From positions 1 to 64,000 of the forward strand of contig JADFUC010001356.1 in assembly GCA_019722365.1 (NCBI GenBank): DNA of 64,000 bases, in the 5' to 3' direction. Position 1 is the first letter of the stretch. Every line of letters starts with the position of its first letter. The translations under genes were made by a program, and so were the position numbers. The stretch is from Lithospermum erythrorhizon (lineage: Eukaryota > Streptophyta > Magnoliopsida > Boraginales > Boraginaceae). Shown one piece after another: positions 22,641 through 34,345 of the stretch. Under the pieces are notes generated by a model. It saw nothing but the letters and a program-made list of their open reading frames with translations, was not told where the DNA came from and searched no databases.

Positions 22641-24904
22641 TGGGTGCCATTCGTCCCGTTATTGTTGTCCTTATTGATGTTCTTGTGTTCTTCTTTTGTG
22701 AAAATAACAAAGGTACGCAATCTTTTCAGAAATAAGAATACAGAGTGTTCAAGAATAACTTTTCTCAAGCAAGTTACCCAAGTTACTCCTCCAGTTCATT
22801 GTAACTGTTAGTTTATATTTAGTAGAAAATAGTTTACCATCGATCACGTTTAGTTTATTATTCTAATCGATTTCAATGAATTTGGTTTTGAATGTATTGT
22901 CATAATATTTTTTAATACACTCTCCATTTTTTTAGTTGTCCTTTTAGATAAAGAAATTTGTTTGAAAATAGTTATCATTTTAGCATAATAAATAGTAATT
23001 TTATATTTTCAATGTACTTTTTGACTATTTTTTTCTCTCTAAATTAACAAACAATCAATGATATTATTTCAACTTATTGTCATTCTATATTTTTAATGCT
23101 CTTTTTGACGTTTTTTTATGTCCAAATAGGTGAAACGACAATTAAAAGAAATGGAGGAAGTAATAAATAATAATGTATTCATGATAAGAGTAGTGTAATA
23201 AAAACGAGAAGATTGATTAATTGAAATGAATTTGAATTAAAAGTTCTTTCTAAGTCCACGTTTTTTCGAAGTTCTAGTATGGGTGATATTGTTTCCAAAT
23301 GACATCTAACTAAGTCAAATAATCAAATCTTTTATTCATGTTTTTTGATGGACTAACAGGAGTAAAAGGCGCGACATTTACATTCATAAACAAATGTGAC
23401 CAAACTGTCTGGCCAGGCATTTTGGGAACTCCAAAACTAGATAGTACTGGCTTTGAGCTCAAACAAGGCGGATCAATAAGTTTCCAGGCTCCAACCGGGT
23501 GGTCGGGTCGGTTTTGGGGACGAACCGGGTGCAACTTCGACGGGTCGGGTCACGGGTCATGTTCGACGGGCGATTGTGGGTCGGGCACAATTGAGTGCAG
23601 CGGGAGTGGAGCGACCCCTCCCGCTACACTAGCCGAATTCACACTCGGGTCGGGCTCTCAGGACTTTTATGATGTCAGTTTAGTTGATGGATACAATCTA
23701 CCAATGATGGTGGATGGCACTAGTGGGTCGGGTACTTGTGCCTCTACGGGTTGTATAGAGGACTTAAACGAAAAGTGCCCGAATGAGCTGAAAATCGAAG
23801 GGGGTGGGGCGTGTAGAAGCGCTTGTGATGCTTTCGGGACACCAGAGTATTGTTGTAAAGGGGATTTTGGGTCTCCGGCAACATGTACACCGTCTATGTA
23901 TTCGCAATTGTTCAAGTCCGCCTGCCCGAAATCCTATAGCTATGCGTATGATGATGCTTCAAGTACATTTACATGCACTGGAGCTGATTACACAATTACA
24001 TTTTGTCCGTCCGGTACTAGGTAAGTTCTAATGAGTACTTATTTGACACTCCCTCCCTCCATCCATCTCAAATTATTTATCCAATTTAATTATATTCAAA
24101 TTCGCATTGAGTGATATTTCAATAACCATTAACGTATTACAAGCTTTCTATACTGTTTAATGACTCATAATAAGACGAGGAAATTAAGTTTTGAGGATCT
24201 AAAAAAAGAAAATTGGGATTGATGGGAAAATGGAAAGATAGGCACTTTTTTTAATCGTTTTTGTTTAGTTTGTACGGCTTCGTATAACTATTATAGATTT
24301 TGACATTCATTGATGATAGAAGTATGATTCGGGTTGGTACTAGTTTCTTGTGCCAGTTTCCTATCAAATATTGTAGTAAGAGTTATTGAAATGTGTTGAT
24401 CTTGACATTGTCCTTGAAGAAGAGATAGTTTTATAACTAGAAAATTAAGGTTGTCACAATTTTACACAAAATAGCATGACCTTTATGATGTTATGTCATC
24501 CAATGTATGCATTGTATTGAAGCAAATATTAACATGTATTGCATGTTAAAGGCACATAACAATTCATTATGAGGGACTATTTGTATCATCTGCAATATAT
24601 TATTTACAAGATTAATAATGTTCATTTCCTAATTAATTTTACCATAATTTTGTTTTGATATTGCAGCAAAAGATCTTCCAAATCATCCGACACTTTGATT
24701 GGGATTGGGTCAGATACAGGAGCAGGTTCAGATTCAGGATCAGGGTTGGATTCAGGATCAGGAGGGGAGGCAATGTTAGCAGACGGATCATGGTTGGCAA
24801 ATTTGGCAACAGGAGACTCAATGAGAATAGACCCTTTAAGCAGTGTTCTTGTTTTGGCATTGATAATTGTTACTTTATCTATAGGACAATTTATGCAACT
24901 ATAG
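22640..24904 (+). CDS. thaumatin-like protein (PR-5 family) with probable GPI-anchor tail
   Basis: Three exons: 22640-22712, 23360-24020 and 24667-24904, with introns GTACGC..ACAG and GTAAGT..GCAG, give a continuous 323-residue product. Residues 1-25 are a hydrophobic signal peptide interrupted by an Asp (VIVVLIDVLVFFFC). The mature domain begins ATFTFINKC and contains 16 cysteines, the thaumatin signature GHGSCSTGDCGSGTIEC, and the acidic-cleft residues of the REDDD set (Arg in GRFWGRTGC, Glu in AEFTLG, Asp in DFYDV, Asp in VDGYN, Asp in SACDAFG). Exon 3 adds a Ser/Gly/Asp-rich linker and a hydrophobic end (SVLVLALIIVTLSIG), as in wall-facing GPI-anchored thaumatin-like proteins. Such proteins are secreted; some bind or cleave beta-glucan and are linked to defence. 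The short first exon and the extra C-terminal exon fit this subfamily. The frame is intact and all splice sites are canonical, so it looks functional. Confidence 0.93.
22785..23162. mobile_element. Stowaway-type (Tc1/mariner) MITE in intron 1
   Basis: The left edge TACTCCTCCAGTTC and the right edge, as reverse complement, TACTTCCTCCATTTCTTTTAA are inverted repeats of the CTCCCTCCRTYYC type bounded by TA. The 378-bp segment fills about 60% of intron 1. An internal CACTCTCCATTTTTTTAGTTGTCC near 22918 suggests a second related end nested inside. Confidence 0.6.
24048..24245. mobile_element. one-ended Stowaway-like MITE fragment in intron 2
   Basis: ACTCCCTCCCTCCATCCATCTC (from 24048) is followed by AAATTATTTATCCAATTT, a typical Stowaway-like left end. 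The right edge is only weakly complementary (a GAAAATGGAAAGATAGG region), so the other terminus is degraded. Confidence 0.4.
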
Positions 24905-25320
24905 GCATTATGTTTTACGAAAAGTGGACAACTATAATGGGACATCATGGACAAAGAAAGAAGTGCAAGAGCTCCATCAACACTAAGGAATTGTTACTGT
25001 ATCTAAAGGACGATGAACGCAAATACCAATTTTGTACAAGATTCATTAAAGTAAGATGTAATGTGAATGTAGATAATGTTATTCTAGTTGTAGAAGTAAA
25101 GCATGTATGATATTCGATTCCTTTCACGTTTTGTTGATAAAGTAATCATTAGTTATTTATACAATTCGTAGTATAATAATGCAATATCTTATTGAAATCA
25201 AGATTATAAAAGGGTATCAGTGGCAAGTGGGGTCTATCTTTCCATTCACATTATACTCTTTTTGGGCTAATGATCCTCGATATCATTCAATTTTTTCTTT
25301 TTCTTTTTTCGATCACTTAT
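24905..25320 (+). other. 3' region of the thaumatin-like gene
   Basis: Probable 3' untranslated region and following spacer. The longer + frame at 24655-25110 starts in the intron and reads exon 3 out of frame; it is not a gene. No clear poly(A) signal can be chosen. Confidence 0.4.
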
Positions 25321-25321
25321 T

Positions 25322-25323
<2 letters not shown>

Positions 25324-25401
<78 letters not shown>

Positions 25402-25430
25402 CAAAATATATATATATATATATATTATAC
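25324..25430. repeat. (TA)n microsatellite
   Basis: About 100 bp of alternating T and A with a single G (near 25364) and two short interruptions. It produces spurious Tyr/Ile-rich frames on +. Confidence 0.97.
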
Positions 25431-25439
25431 TTTTTATGA

Positions 25440-26340
25440 TTCTATTATATTGAAATTTTTTGGATCGCGTTACATATGTGGGAGTGAGGATGTAAGTAAT
25501 TCAACCTCACATCGAAATATTGTCAAAACGAATATGTAATTATTGGAATAATTGTTGGAGACTCCAATGATATGCAAGCATGATAACTTATATGTTGTTC
25601 TATATTCCTGACATTCCACATTAATATCATGCGTCACTCCTTCTATCAATTAATTAATTTTAGGATAGAATTTCATGAATTTTTTACATAACAATATATG
25701 AAACTAGGTCAACTCGCATTTTTTAGGATTTTATTCAATAAACGCTCTTTTTCGTAAACATTAGTCACGTGTCATTCGTTATTAAATGCATTTTGTTTTT
25801 ATTCTCTCTTTTTTTTACATTTTTATCAATAACTTGACAAAACTAAAGATAACAAATTTCATTAATATTATTTATTTTTCAAGCTCTATAATTAAAAAAA
25901 TCAGATTTCTTTTATTTGGACGATAATTTTTTGTATCATATTCTTCAATATTATAAATGACGAGGTAATATATGTTGATGTGAGAAAATAGAATATTGAA
26001 TTACTTTTAAGTTCTCCTTTAATATGAAATGTGAAAATTCGAAAAAAATTATTGATTATGTGATGAATGAATAATACTCAATCTTGTTTAAATACTTATA
26101 CATTTTCATTTTGAAGTACATATTTAGTCTATTTTCTCCTATTATGTCCATATTAAAAGTCATTACGATTACGGTGTCTATTCAATTCTATTAGTGTTCT
26201 TGAATCATTTTTATCATTCATTGTACATAAATTCACTACATTAATCAAGGATGATTCAAACGTAAAAGTTTATAATTTTTTTAGAGTTTAAAACTCTAGA
26301 ATAACAAGTAAATACAAGCAGAGGCAGGAGAAACATTTGA
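25440..26340. other. spacer without recognisable gene
   Basis: Strongly AT-rich; nothing recognised. Confidence 0.3.
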
Positions 26341-26527
26341 TGTACTCCTTCCCCAAATTGTTTGGTCACTTTACTTTTGTACAAAGTTTTAGGAAAATTC
26401 AAATTCATCTCATATTAATCCAATTTTCCTCCATAAATTTGAACTAAAATGGAACCAATTTTGGAATTTTTATTTTAGGAAAAGTGGAGATATAATTTGG
26501 GATGGGGGAATATGTTATTAGAGTACA
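26341..26527. mobile_element. Stowaway-like MITE (187 bp)
   Basis: Outer termini TGTACTC and GAGTACA are exact inverted repeats. Longer but imperfect complementarity continues inward: TTCCCCAAATTGTTTGGTCAC against the complement of a GAGATATAATTTGGGATGGGGGAA segment. Size and ends fit a Tc1/mariner-type MITE. Confidence 0.6.
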
Positions 26528-29090
26528 ATTTATTTTTCAGTTATCTCGTACCTGTGCCGCCACTCGAGGTTTTTACTTTTCCTTAAGCACTATTTTTTTC
26601 TTGTTTCTTTTTACTTGTCTAACTATATTCTTTAGGCATATCAATAGATATTAAATGTCAATGACCCACTTATTCTTCTTTATTTATGAATATTGTCTGA
26701 GAATTTGATATATTTTTAATAGTTTATTCTCTTATAATTATTGAGGTTATACAAATAAAAAGAAATATTGATAAATTCTTTTTTTTATTTAAATCGTTGA
26801 TTGATATTCATTCATAAACTATAGAATTATTACGGCAATTGAATTAGAAAAGAGCGTATACATCAAATGAAGTGAGTGTCACTTGCAAAATAACTTTAAT
26901 GATAGATACGAATGAAATGCGAAAATGTCTGAGATAATTTGTAATCTAAAGATGATCGATTCTGTTTCTTCTTTATCTTGATACCGAATGTATGTGATGG
27001 TTGGACAACCGACCAGAATAATTCTTGACGACTTTATTGTAAGGAAGTATGGGTTCGTAGTCGGATAAATCATTGATAAAGTATGTTTTGATTTGATGAA
27101 GAAATCGAAACGAATATCAAATCTGTAAAGCAGAAAAAATATTACACAAAATGTGGCAAAACAAATATTACAAATAAATTAAGTATGTAAATAAAATATA
27201 AAGGTAGAACAATTACCATGTGATGATGGTCTTATCTTAAAATATTATTTTAAGAGTTAAAGATGGAGGTTATATGATTTTTTAGAGGAAAGACAAAATT
27301 TGAGGTGAAAAAACAGAGTATTGGAGATAGTCTTTACTTTCATACCATTTAACCACTGACACAAGCCGTGATTGTCCAACAACTGAAACTCTGACTTGGT
27401 TTAATCTGTCATTATCCAACTGACATAGAGTACAAACTCCCAACTCCCAGACAGAGCCTCTCAATTGAAATGAAGTTAAATGGCTGCACCAAAAGAATAA
27501 GAGAACAGAGATTACCAGATAATGAAATTTACTGGGATGGCTTAATATAGAGAGTCAAACCATGTTGCTTGTATTCTAATTATCATAGTAAATCATAGAT
27601 ATTTTTAAGGTTCATGATTCTTTTTTCGTTTTGTTCAAGCAATGCATTGATTGTACCTTTTGAAAGTTACCATACCCATTATTATGATGATCATCAATAT
27701 CTGAGCCGTTCACCTTACTAGTCCAATTGTTTTCTAATTTTTCTTTCTTGAATCCCCAGTCGAAATTGAATATATTTTTTGTTTAAGAGATCAAAGAAGT
27801 TCAAAATTTAGCTTTCCAATTGCGATGATTTCTTGACAAGCTTCCACTGAATCTGCAAAATCGTATACCACCTTCTTTAATTGGCAATCAAATTATTCTT
27901 AATCATCTTACTGTTCTATATTTCTGTGTCCCTTCTGTATCAATCATTATTTCATTTCATATACTCTCTTCATCCATAAATAATAGAAATATTTTTCAAA
28001 AATAGATATCCTTAAATAGGTTCTTGTTTAGACTAATTTGAATGGAGGACAAAATTTATTTGAAGTTACTAAAATACCCTTTAATTTGTCTCGTGATTGG
28101 CACATGACTAATTTGTGTGGAAAAGTCTTGGAGGTGAGAATTTGGGACACGTTTTAAACATATATGATCAAGCGGATCATTTTAAACTATATATAGCCAT
28201 TGTCATGATGAAGATAAACAAACAGGTTATTTTTTATCATTATTCTTAATTGGGAACTTTCATCAAATTTTCTATTAACTTAACTTTTTATGTGAAGTTA
28301 GTGAGAATATTTTGCCAAATCATTTGTGTCATCTTTCCTCAATTGAATTATTAAGATTATTAATTTTCCCACAATTGTTTTTCCTTAACTTGAGTTAGTT
28401 TTAGGCATTGACTACAAGGGCTTCATCATTGTCTTGTTCTTTTAGTTACACATGTCGACTTTCCAATTCCACCATTTTACCTTTCAGTCAAATAAACACA
28501 GTTTATATGAAAAATCTAAGCAAGTAAAACAAGACGTATGGCCTCTGTTTTAATGGACATCTCATTTGCCATTCCATTATACAATTGACTAGGGAAATTT
28601 CATACAAAAGCCCAAACCAATGCATGCATTAAATTCTAATAGAAACCATAAAGTAAGAAAAAACTAACATTTTTAATTTGAAAAAGAATCGGGAAGAAAT
28701 GGTTTGATCCTCTTGTTTGAATTTTTAGAACGAAGATCCATGAATCGGAATCCTCGATGCATATAGATACAAATAATTCCAGGAAGTCGAAATTTTACAT
28801 TATACAGATAATACTTTGAAATTTCATCGCCCAAACCAATGCACAATTGAATCTACATCATTGTCTATTATCATAGGAAATAACATAACAAAGTCAAAAT
28901 GTTAATCCTGCTAGTTATAGCCTATAGGGACAGCCCCCAACCTAATAATACACAAAGGGACTACTGTTATATTTTTTCTTGATCAATTTTCTAAGATTCT
29001 AACAAATAACATAATCGTGTCTATCTAAAAAAAATATACACCCAATCGAGTCTATTTCAAGGCTAAATTTGATCCATCAGAATAATAGAT
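26528..29090. other. spacer without recognisable gene
   Basis: AT-rich DNA with a few short frames (minus 26879-27073, minus 27282-27464) that show no domain. ACTCTCTTCATCCATAAATAATAG near 27962 may be one end of another Stowaway-like element, but its partner end was not found. Confidence 0.3.
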
Positions 29091-30320
29091 AAAACTAGAG
29101 GTGTATAACAAATCGGAGGCCTTAAAATCGGTTCGCGTCAGCCCAGACCAGGTAGGCCCTGACGAACGACATATGAATTAGTTAATAAATAATGCGGTTA
29201 GGCGTTGAGCTCATTTCAGCATGTTAGGTGAATTGACCGGTAGATTCAGACTCGCCCAACAAAGTACCACCTTAATATTGATGTTACCCTGTTTATGTTT
29301 TTGCCTTGGTGGTAGGACTAGTATTAGTAAAATTTAGAGCATGTCATTGTGTCGTGTTGATGTTTTTGTTAAGTTATATATTATAGTAATTAATAAAGTT
29401 ATTTAATAACTAGATAATATATAAATAAAAGCACAAGATGCATTGATATATTATTCCTTAAATAATAAAAATTCTTTAGTCTTACATAATATATTATTCA
29501 ATATTGTGACAAATATGTTTTAATTATATTAAAAAGTTGTTTAATGCTTAATATTCTTTGCAAGATATTGACAAGTACAAGATGCATTAATATATTATTC
29601 TATAAATAATAAAGTCTAGTTGTAATTACAAATTATGTCAAGAAATAATTGGAATTATTATATTTAACTCATGCATGTTATGTAGTATTGATTATTATCA
29701 TAAAACACTGTCTAATTCAATTAGACCGTCTAAAGTTTCAGCAAGTGGGCCATGATTTTCAACATTTTGGTGACTAGTGAGTAGATGTGTGTGAGATGCA
29801 CATTCAATTTTGACGGGCCACATTATATAATAGAGTGGACTTAACTTTTGGTATTAGTTATATCTTTTTCTTTTTTTTTTCTTTCTTCCTCATTTTTAAT
29901 AAATATTTTGATATAAAATTTGTTTTTATATATTATTTGGACACAATCATTGCTTGTGCGAACTAATAAATATATTGAAAAAATATATGTAGAAAAAATT
30001 GATATTATCAATGTTTTTTATCAATATGATAATAATATTAATTTAAGAGATAAAATTTATAAATTTTTAACTATTGAAAATCAAATTGAATAATCATTTG
30101 ATTTTATCAGTAATTAACATTTTTCCACAATAATAGAATAAAAATTCAAATGGATTTAACTAGTGTATATATTTTCTACTTGTAACTAAATCAGTGGCTC
30201 GTCGTTTTGTAATAACTAGGCGTATAAGCGAACCTACCCCGAATAATAGTGTGGGTTTGAGCTCGGCTCATGGCAGCCCAGAACACAAGTTACATTGATA
30301 AACGAACAGCAACTTTGAGG
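29090..30320. mobile_element. possible nonautonomous hAT-like element
   Basis: The left part (29095-29170) reads CTAGAGGTGTATAACAAATCGG followed by GC-rich words (CAGCCCAGACCAGG), and the right part (30190-30320) has GC-rich GGGTTTGAGCTCGGCTCATGGCAGCCC. Islands like these at the two edges of a 1.2-kb AT-rich segment are typical of some plant hAT nonautonomous elements. No 8-bp target duplication was identified, so the borders are tentative. Confidence 0.28.
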
Positions 30321-30599
30321 TTTGGTTGAGTTGATTGAGAAACTACTTAGTTCGGCAGTTAAGCTCGTTAACCGTTGAACCAAAGAACAATTAGATAAGC
30401 GATACCTAATTGAATCACTTTCACTCAGTCAGATTGAATCAAAAAAACAATTGAATGCAACTGAAAGAGTTTGGGCAATGGAATAAAAAAACAATTGAAT
30501 GTCATGGTAAAATCTAATTAAAATCTCATAAAAATCTAATTAAAACAATTCCAAAATAAAATTCTTATTAAATGCCTATTGAAATTGTAATAACGTTAC

Positions 30600-30617
30600 A
30601 AAAAAAAAAAAAAAAAA
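30600..30617. repeat. poly(A) tract
   Basis: A run of about 18 A following ACGTTAC. It could be the tail of a short retroposed sequence, but nothing upstream is recognisable as one. Confidence 0.7.
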
Positions 30618-30739
30618 TTAGTGAATACTTTGGTAGGACTGAGAGGATAGTATAAATAATTTCGATGATAATAATATTATTTCGTAAATTATTTGAGACG
30701 AATACATTTATAATTTTAATAGTTTTTGCCATATGGAAA

Positions 30740-33140
30740 GGAAGGGTACATCTTTGGAATCGGGTTGCCCAGCGAGATTTAAGTGCAGAATAGCGGAGAG
30801 TAACCGAGAGCGAGCGGACTCTAGGAGTCTTTTAAATATCTATACATCTTTATCTTCCAGCGTCATCCTTTGACAACTTGTCTTATTTCTTCTAATAACT
30901 TTCATGTTTGATAAGAGATTACCCTCCCCCTTGAAAAATTTCTTCTTCCAATTCTCTCTGATTGTAACTTGGCTAGAATCGTTGATTGTAGAATGTCACG
31001 TTCTCCACAATCCTTCTTGATTAAGGTATAAGTTCAAGTCTTTTTGAAGGATATTTCTTGGGTTTTGACATAGTTGACTTTTAGTTGACTTTTTTTCCAT
31101 AATTCAATTTTATGATGTTTATTAGTTGGTTATTGGTTCATATGTGTGTATATAAGTGATGAATTAAATGATTTGAGGTAGTTTGAGGATGTTATGGTTG
31201 GGTTGACTTTTTAGGTTTTTAGTTGACTTTTCTGGGTGATATTTTTCTAAGACTTTAAATGTGTAGGAAGTTTAATTGGGACCTTATTGTAGCTATTGTG
31301 AGGGGTTAAGTGGTGATTTAAATTGATATAAAGGAGTTAGGTTGGCAGTAATATTTTCAAGTTGAGTTATAATTGATATTTTTGGAGTATAGATTGTTAA
31401 TTGGGACCTGGCGATTAACTAGAATGGCTTATAAGTTGATTTGTAATGATAAAATATGATGGAATTTTAGCGAAGGATCGGTGGTTGTGTCAGATGGGAT
31501 TACTGGTCGATAGTTGATCGTCGTATTGAGCCGTTTGGAATAGTTCTACTACTAAGAATTGGTTATATATCTTTTTAGAAGCAAGGAGTAGTAGGTCTTG
31601 ATTACCTCTTTCTGGTGTTTGTTTGAAAGTTGATGGGTAGAAGAAGAGGCGATTCACAGCAGTGATTGGCATTCGGAGGTTTGTGGTAGCTAGCCGAGGG
31701 GGTAGTACTTATCTCACGGGTGTTACTTCATTCTTTAAATTGTGTGAACTTGTTGGCCGTAGCCCAGTGCGATTGTGTAGGAATGTTATACATGGTGTTG
31801 GCCACATGATTATGTGTGTGTGATTCATTTGTGTGAGGCATGATATGATTATGTGATTATAATGCGTGGCGTTGAAGATTGCTTGAGGTAGAAGCATGCT
31901 TGAACTCCCAACGCTACATTTCGTGGGCCTTATGCGGCCTTTGTATTCCTGACAGCAGGCGCTTTTGGTATTTACATGGCCTCGTGGCGATATGTTTAGG
32001 CTTCGATTGTGAGATCTTTAGGCGTGTGCTTGGATATTGTTTGGGAGTAAACTGATTGGTTATTGAGAGGTGATGGTTAGAGTTATGTATGACAGGTGAC
32101 TTGAGTATCGAGAGAGGATTTGACCTATGTTATTAGGATGATTAGGGGTTAGGTGACTTCTACTCGCTTTCACTTTGCGGGATATGCGGCAATGACCTTA
32201 TACTTTACATATAAAACATACTTAGATGTATGCGGTGCCTTATACTTAGTGCTCGGCGGTGTGCCTTATACTTAGTGTATAGGCGGGCCAATGCTTTGGT
32301 GTATGAGTGCGATGTGCAGCTATACTTTGTGCGGTGTGCCTTATGCTGTGTATAAATGCGGTTTGCCTCCTCAGATAACATGATTGGTCATTCCTGTGTG
32401 GGTGAGGCTGATTGAGCATATCTTGTAGCGATTAGAGTTGGTATCTTGGTGGGGATGTGATAGGAGGTTGGGTTTTCCCAGTGGTTGTTGAGTCTATTGA
32501 TTCCTTTTACGGAATTGTGCTTCTTGAGGCTTATTATATCTTGTGTATTAATAGAGACTTCTTAATGGAATAATGTTGTGACCCTTTTTAGGTAGTCTGG
32601 ATGGCATGTATTTTGTTCATATTTGACACGTTATATTATTGACTATTGTGTACGTAGGTAAGTTCACTTACAATGTTAAGTTTCACTAAGTTTAGCGGCT
32701 TACCACTTTTGACATTGGGTATTACGGGTTGGCGGATGAGCGAGGCATTTGAGAGTTTTGTTCGAGTAAGCTAGGTGAGCATGGGGTGGCGAGGATCTCA
32801 CTTGGCCCCATTTGATGTGATATCAAGCCCCATTTGATTGTATTTCCTTTGAAACTTCCCAACATGGCGATTCTTAATTTGTATTGTCCCAGTGATCTTA
32901 CTCTCTTTTGTGAGTCTTTTTTGGCATTACTGTTTATTTGGGATATTTGCATGTATATATGGAGTTGGTTGGTTAAGACATCACGATGGATTGTAAATTT
33001 TAAGCTATTATTATTTTGAAATGTTACTCATAAATCTCATATTTTTTGAAGGAAACTTAGTACGTTTTCTTTGGTCGTCAGTTCTTCGGATTATAATGGC
33101 TTCACTTTCAGGCGTAGAGCAGGGGCCCAGTCGTCTGAGA
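30740..33140 (+). mobile_element. probable Ty3/gypsy LTR-derived region
   Basis: This 2.4-kb stretch is less AT-rich than its surroundings. It has a pyrimidine-rich leader-like part (30880-31020), then repeated GTTGACTTTTTAGTTGACTTT words (31070-31230), a repeat-rich GC block (31900-32370), and an end block TTTGGTCGTCAGTTCTTCGG plus TATAATGGCTTCACTTTCAGGCG (33072-33113). Long LTRs of plant gypsy elements often look like this. No partner copy lies in the window, the termini are not fixed, and there is no pol. The small frames inside are not genes. Confidence 0.35.
32231..32368 (+). repeat. short imperfect tandem repeat, 22-28 bp units
   Basis: About five units begin with GCGGTG or a variant and contain CCTTATACTTAGTG or a variant. 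Unit length varies from roughly 22 to 28 bp and later units are degenerate. It lies inside the probable LTR-derived block. Confidence 0.7.
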
Positions 33141-33437
33141 GGAAATCTAATGACAATTAAATGCCCTGTTGAATTTATGCATTACCTGCTTAAATGGATC
33201 TTCAATTCTTGCATCAATCATTTAATTCAAATACTTCCAATTACTTTCAATTTCCTAGTATTGGAAAACGTTGGTTGGTCAACAAGTTGGTTTCTCTCTC
33301 TCAATTTCCCAATCTATTTTTCGGTTTGATTTTTGAAATTGAAGAAGAAGCTTAAAAAAACTCTATGGGAGATCGGATGGTGGATTGGCTGGTTATAGTG
33401 AGGAGATCGGAGGATGAGAATTAGGTTTGGCTATGAC

Positions 33438-34345
33438 TGTTGGTGTTTTTATATTCGAATCTAACCAGTTCTAAACTAATCGGATCGAGGAATCACGTGA
33501 TCTCTGGGATTCTGAAAAAAATAAATAAGCAGAAATACTAGAGAGATGTACTTCTTACGCAATATTTTAATGGTGAGTGAAAGACTAGCTCTCCATAATA
33601 CCCAATTATCTCCGAATACTCTCCTTTGAAAATTTCAGTGCCAGGTACGTTTACTAGAGCATTTTAAGAAGTAGAAGCTAGGAATAAAATTGAAAGAAAG
33701 CGAATCTCTTCCGATGGGGACAGAGCAATTATATGGGTAGGGAGGGAGGGCTTTTATTTCATGATGTGAGGCATTATAGCATTTATTCCGCATCGACAAT
33801 CTCACATTGCAGGCGCAGCTTAAAATTTGGCTTCTAGAATAATCCAGGCAGAAGGTTTTTAAAACTTGCCATATTTATGTGTGTGTATCTAGAATTTGGG
33901 AGCTTTATTGGTTAAGTGATGATGAAAGATGTTTGTAAATATTTCTATCTTATCTCTGTTTACAAAGACATAAGAGAATGTTCTAAAGCGCCGTCGTCTG
34001 CCCCGTGAGATATATCTCTCGAGACTTGGGTTTTCGTCTCGATGAACAAAATAGTTTGAACTTTTATATGAGTTTAATAATACGTATACATTTGGTTTCT
34101 TGCTTGTGTATGATGACTCTCTTAGGATGGATCGACGAGGAAACCATATATTGATATTAGCCGACTATTGCATTAACAATGATTACGAGCGGGAGTAAGC
34201 CATGTGGCCACAATAGATGCCGGTAAATCTAAATATTGTCCAACAGATTAGCCATAGTGACTTATAATCTTGAATGTTTTAAATCGATTTGATCGATGAA
34301 ATTGTTCAATGACATTTTATGAGATCGTATATCTTAGTTCCGACG
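33438..34345 (-). mobile_element. LTR-like direct repeat D1
   Basis: This 908-bp segment aligns along its length with 40975-41908. Shared blocks include TGTTGG(G)TGTTTTT at the start, GGGAGGCTTTTTATTTCATGA in the middle, GATATTAACCGACTATTGC and AATGCCGGTAAATC, and TCTTAGTTCC at the end. The termini TGTTGG and CCRACG/CCAATA are inverted. On the minus strand a TATA-like GAAATAAAAG precedes a pyrimidine-rich leader, so transcription would run leftwards. The flanking bases ATGAC and ACCTG do not duplicate. Confidence 0.65.

Noticed and set aside
24622..25110. overlapping frames on both strands over thaumatin-like exon 3
   Set aside because: They are shadows of the low-complexity Ser/Gly/Asp coding sequence; only the 24667-24904 frame joins exon 2 in phase.
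25179..25539. Tyr/Ile-rich open frames
   Set aside because: Produced entirely by the (TA)n microsatellite.
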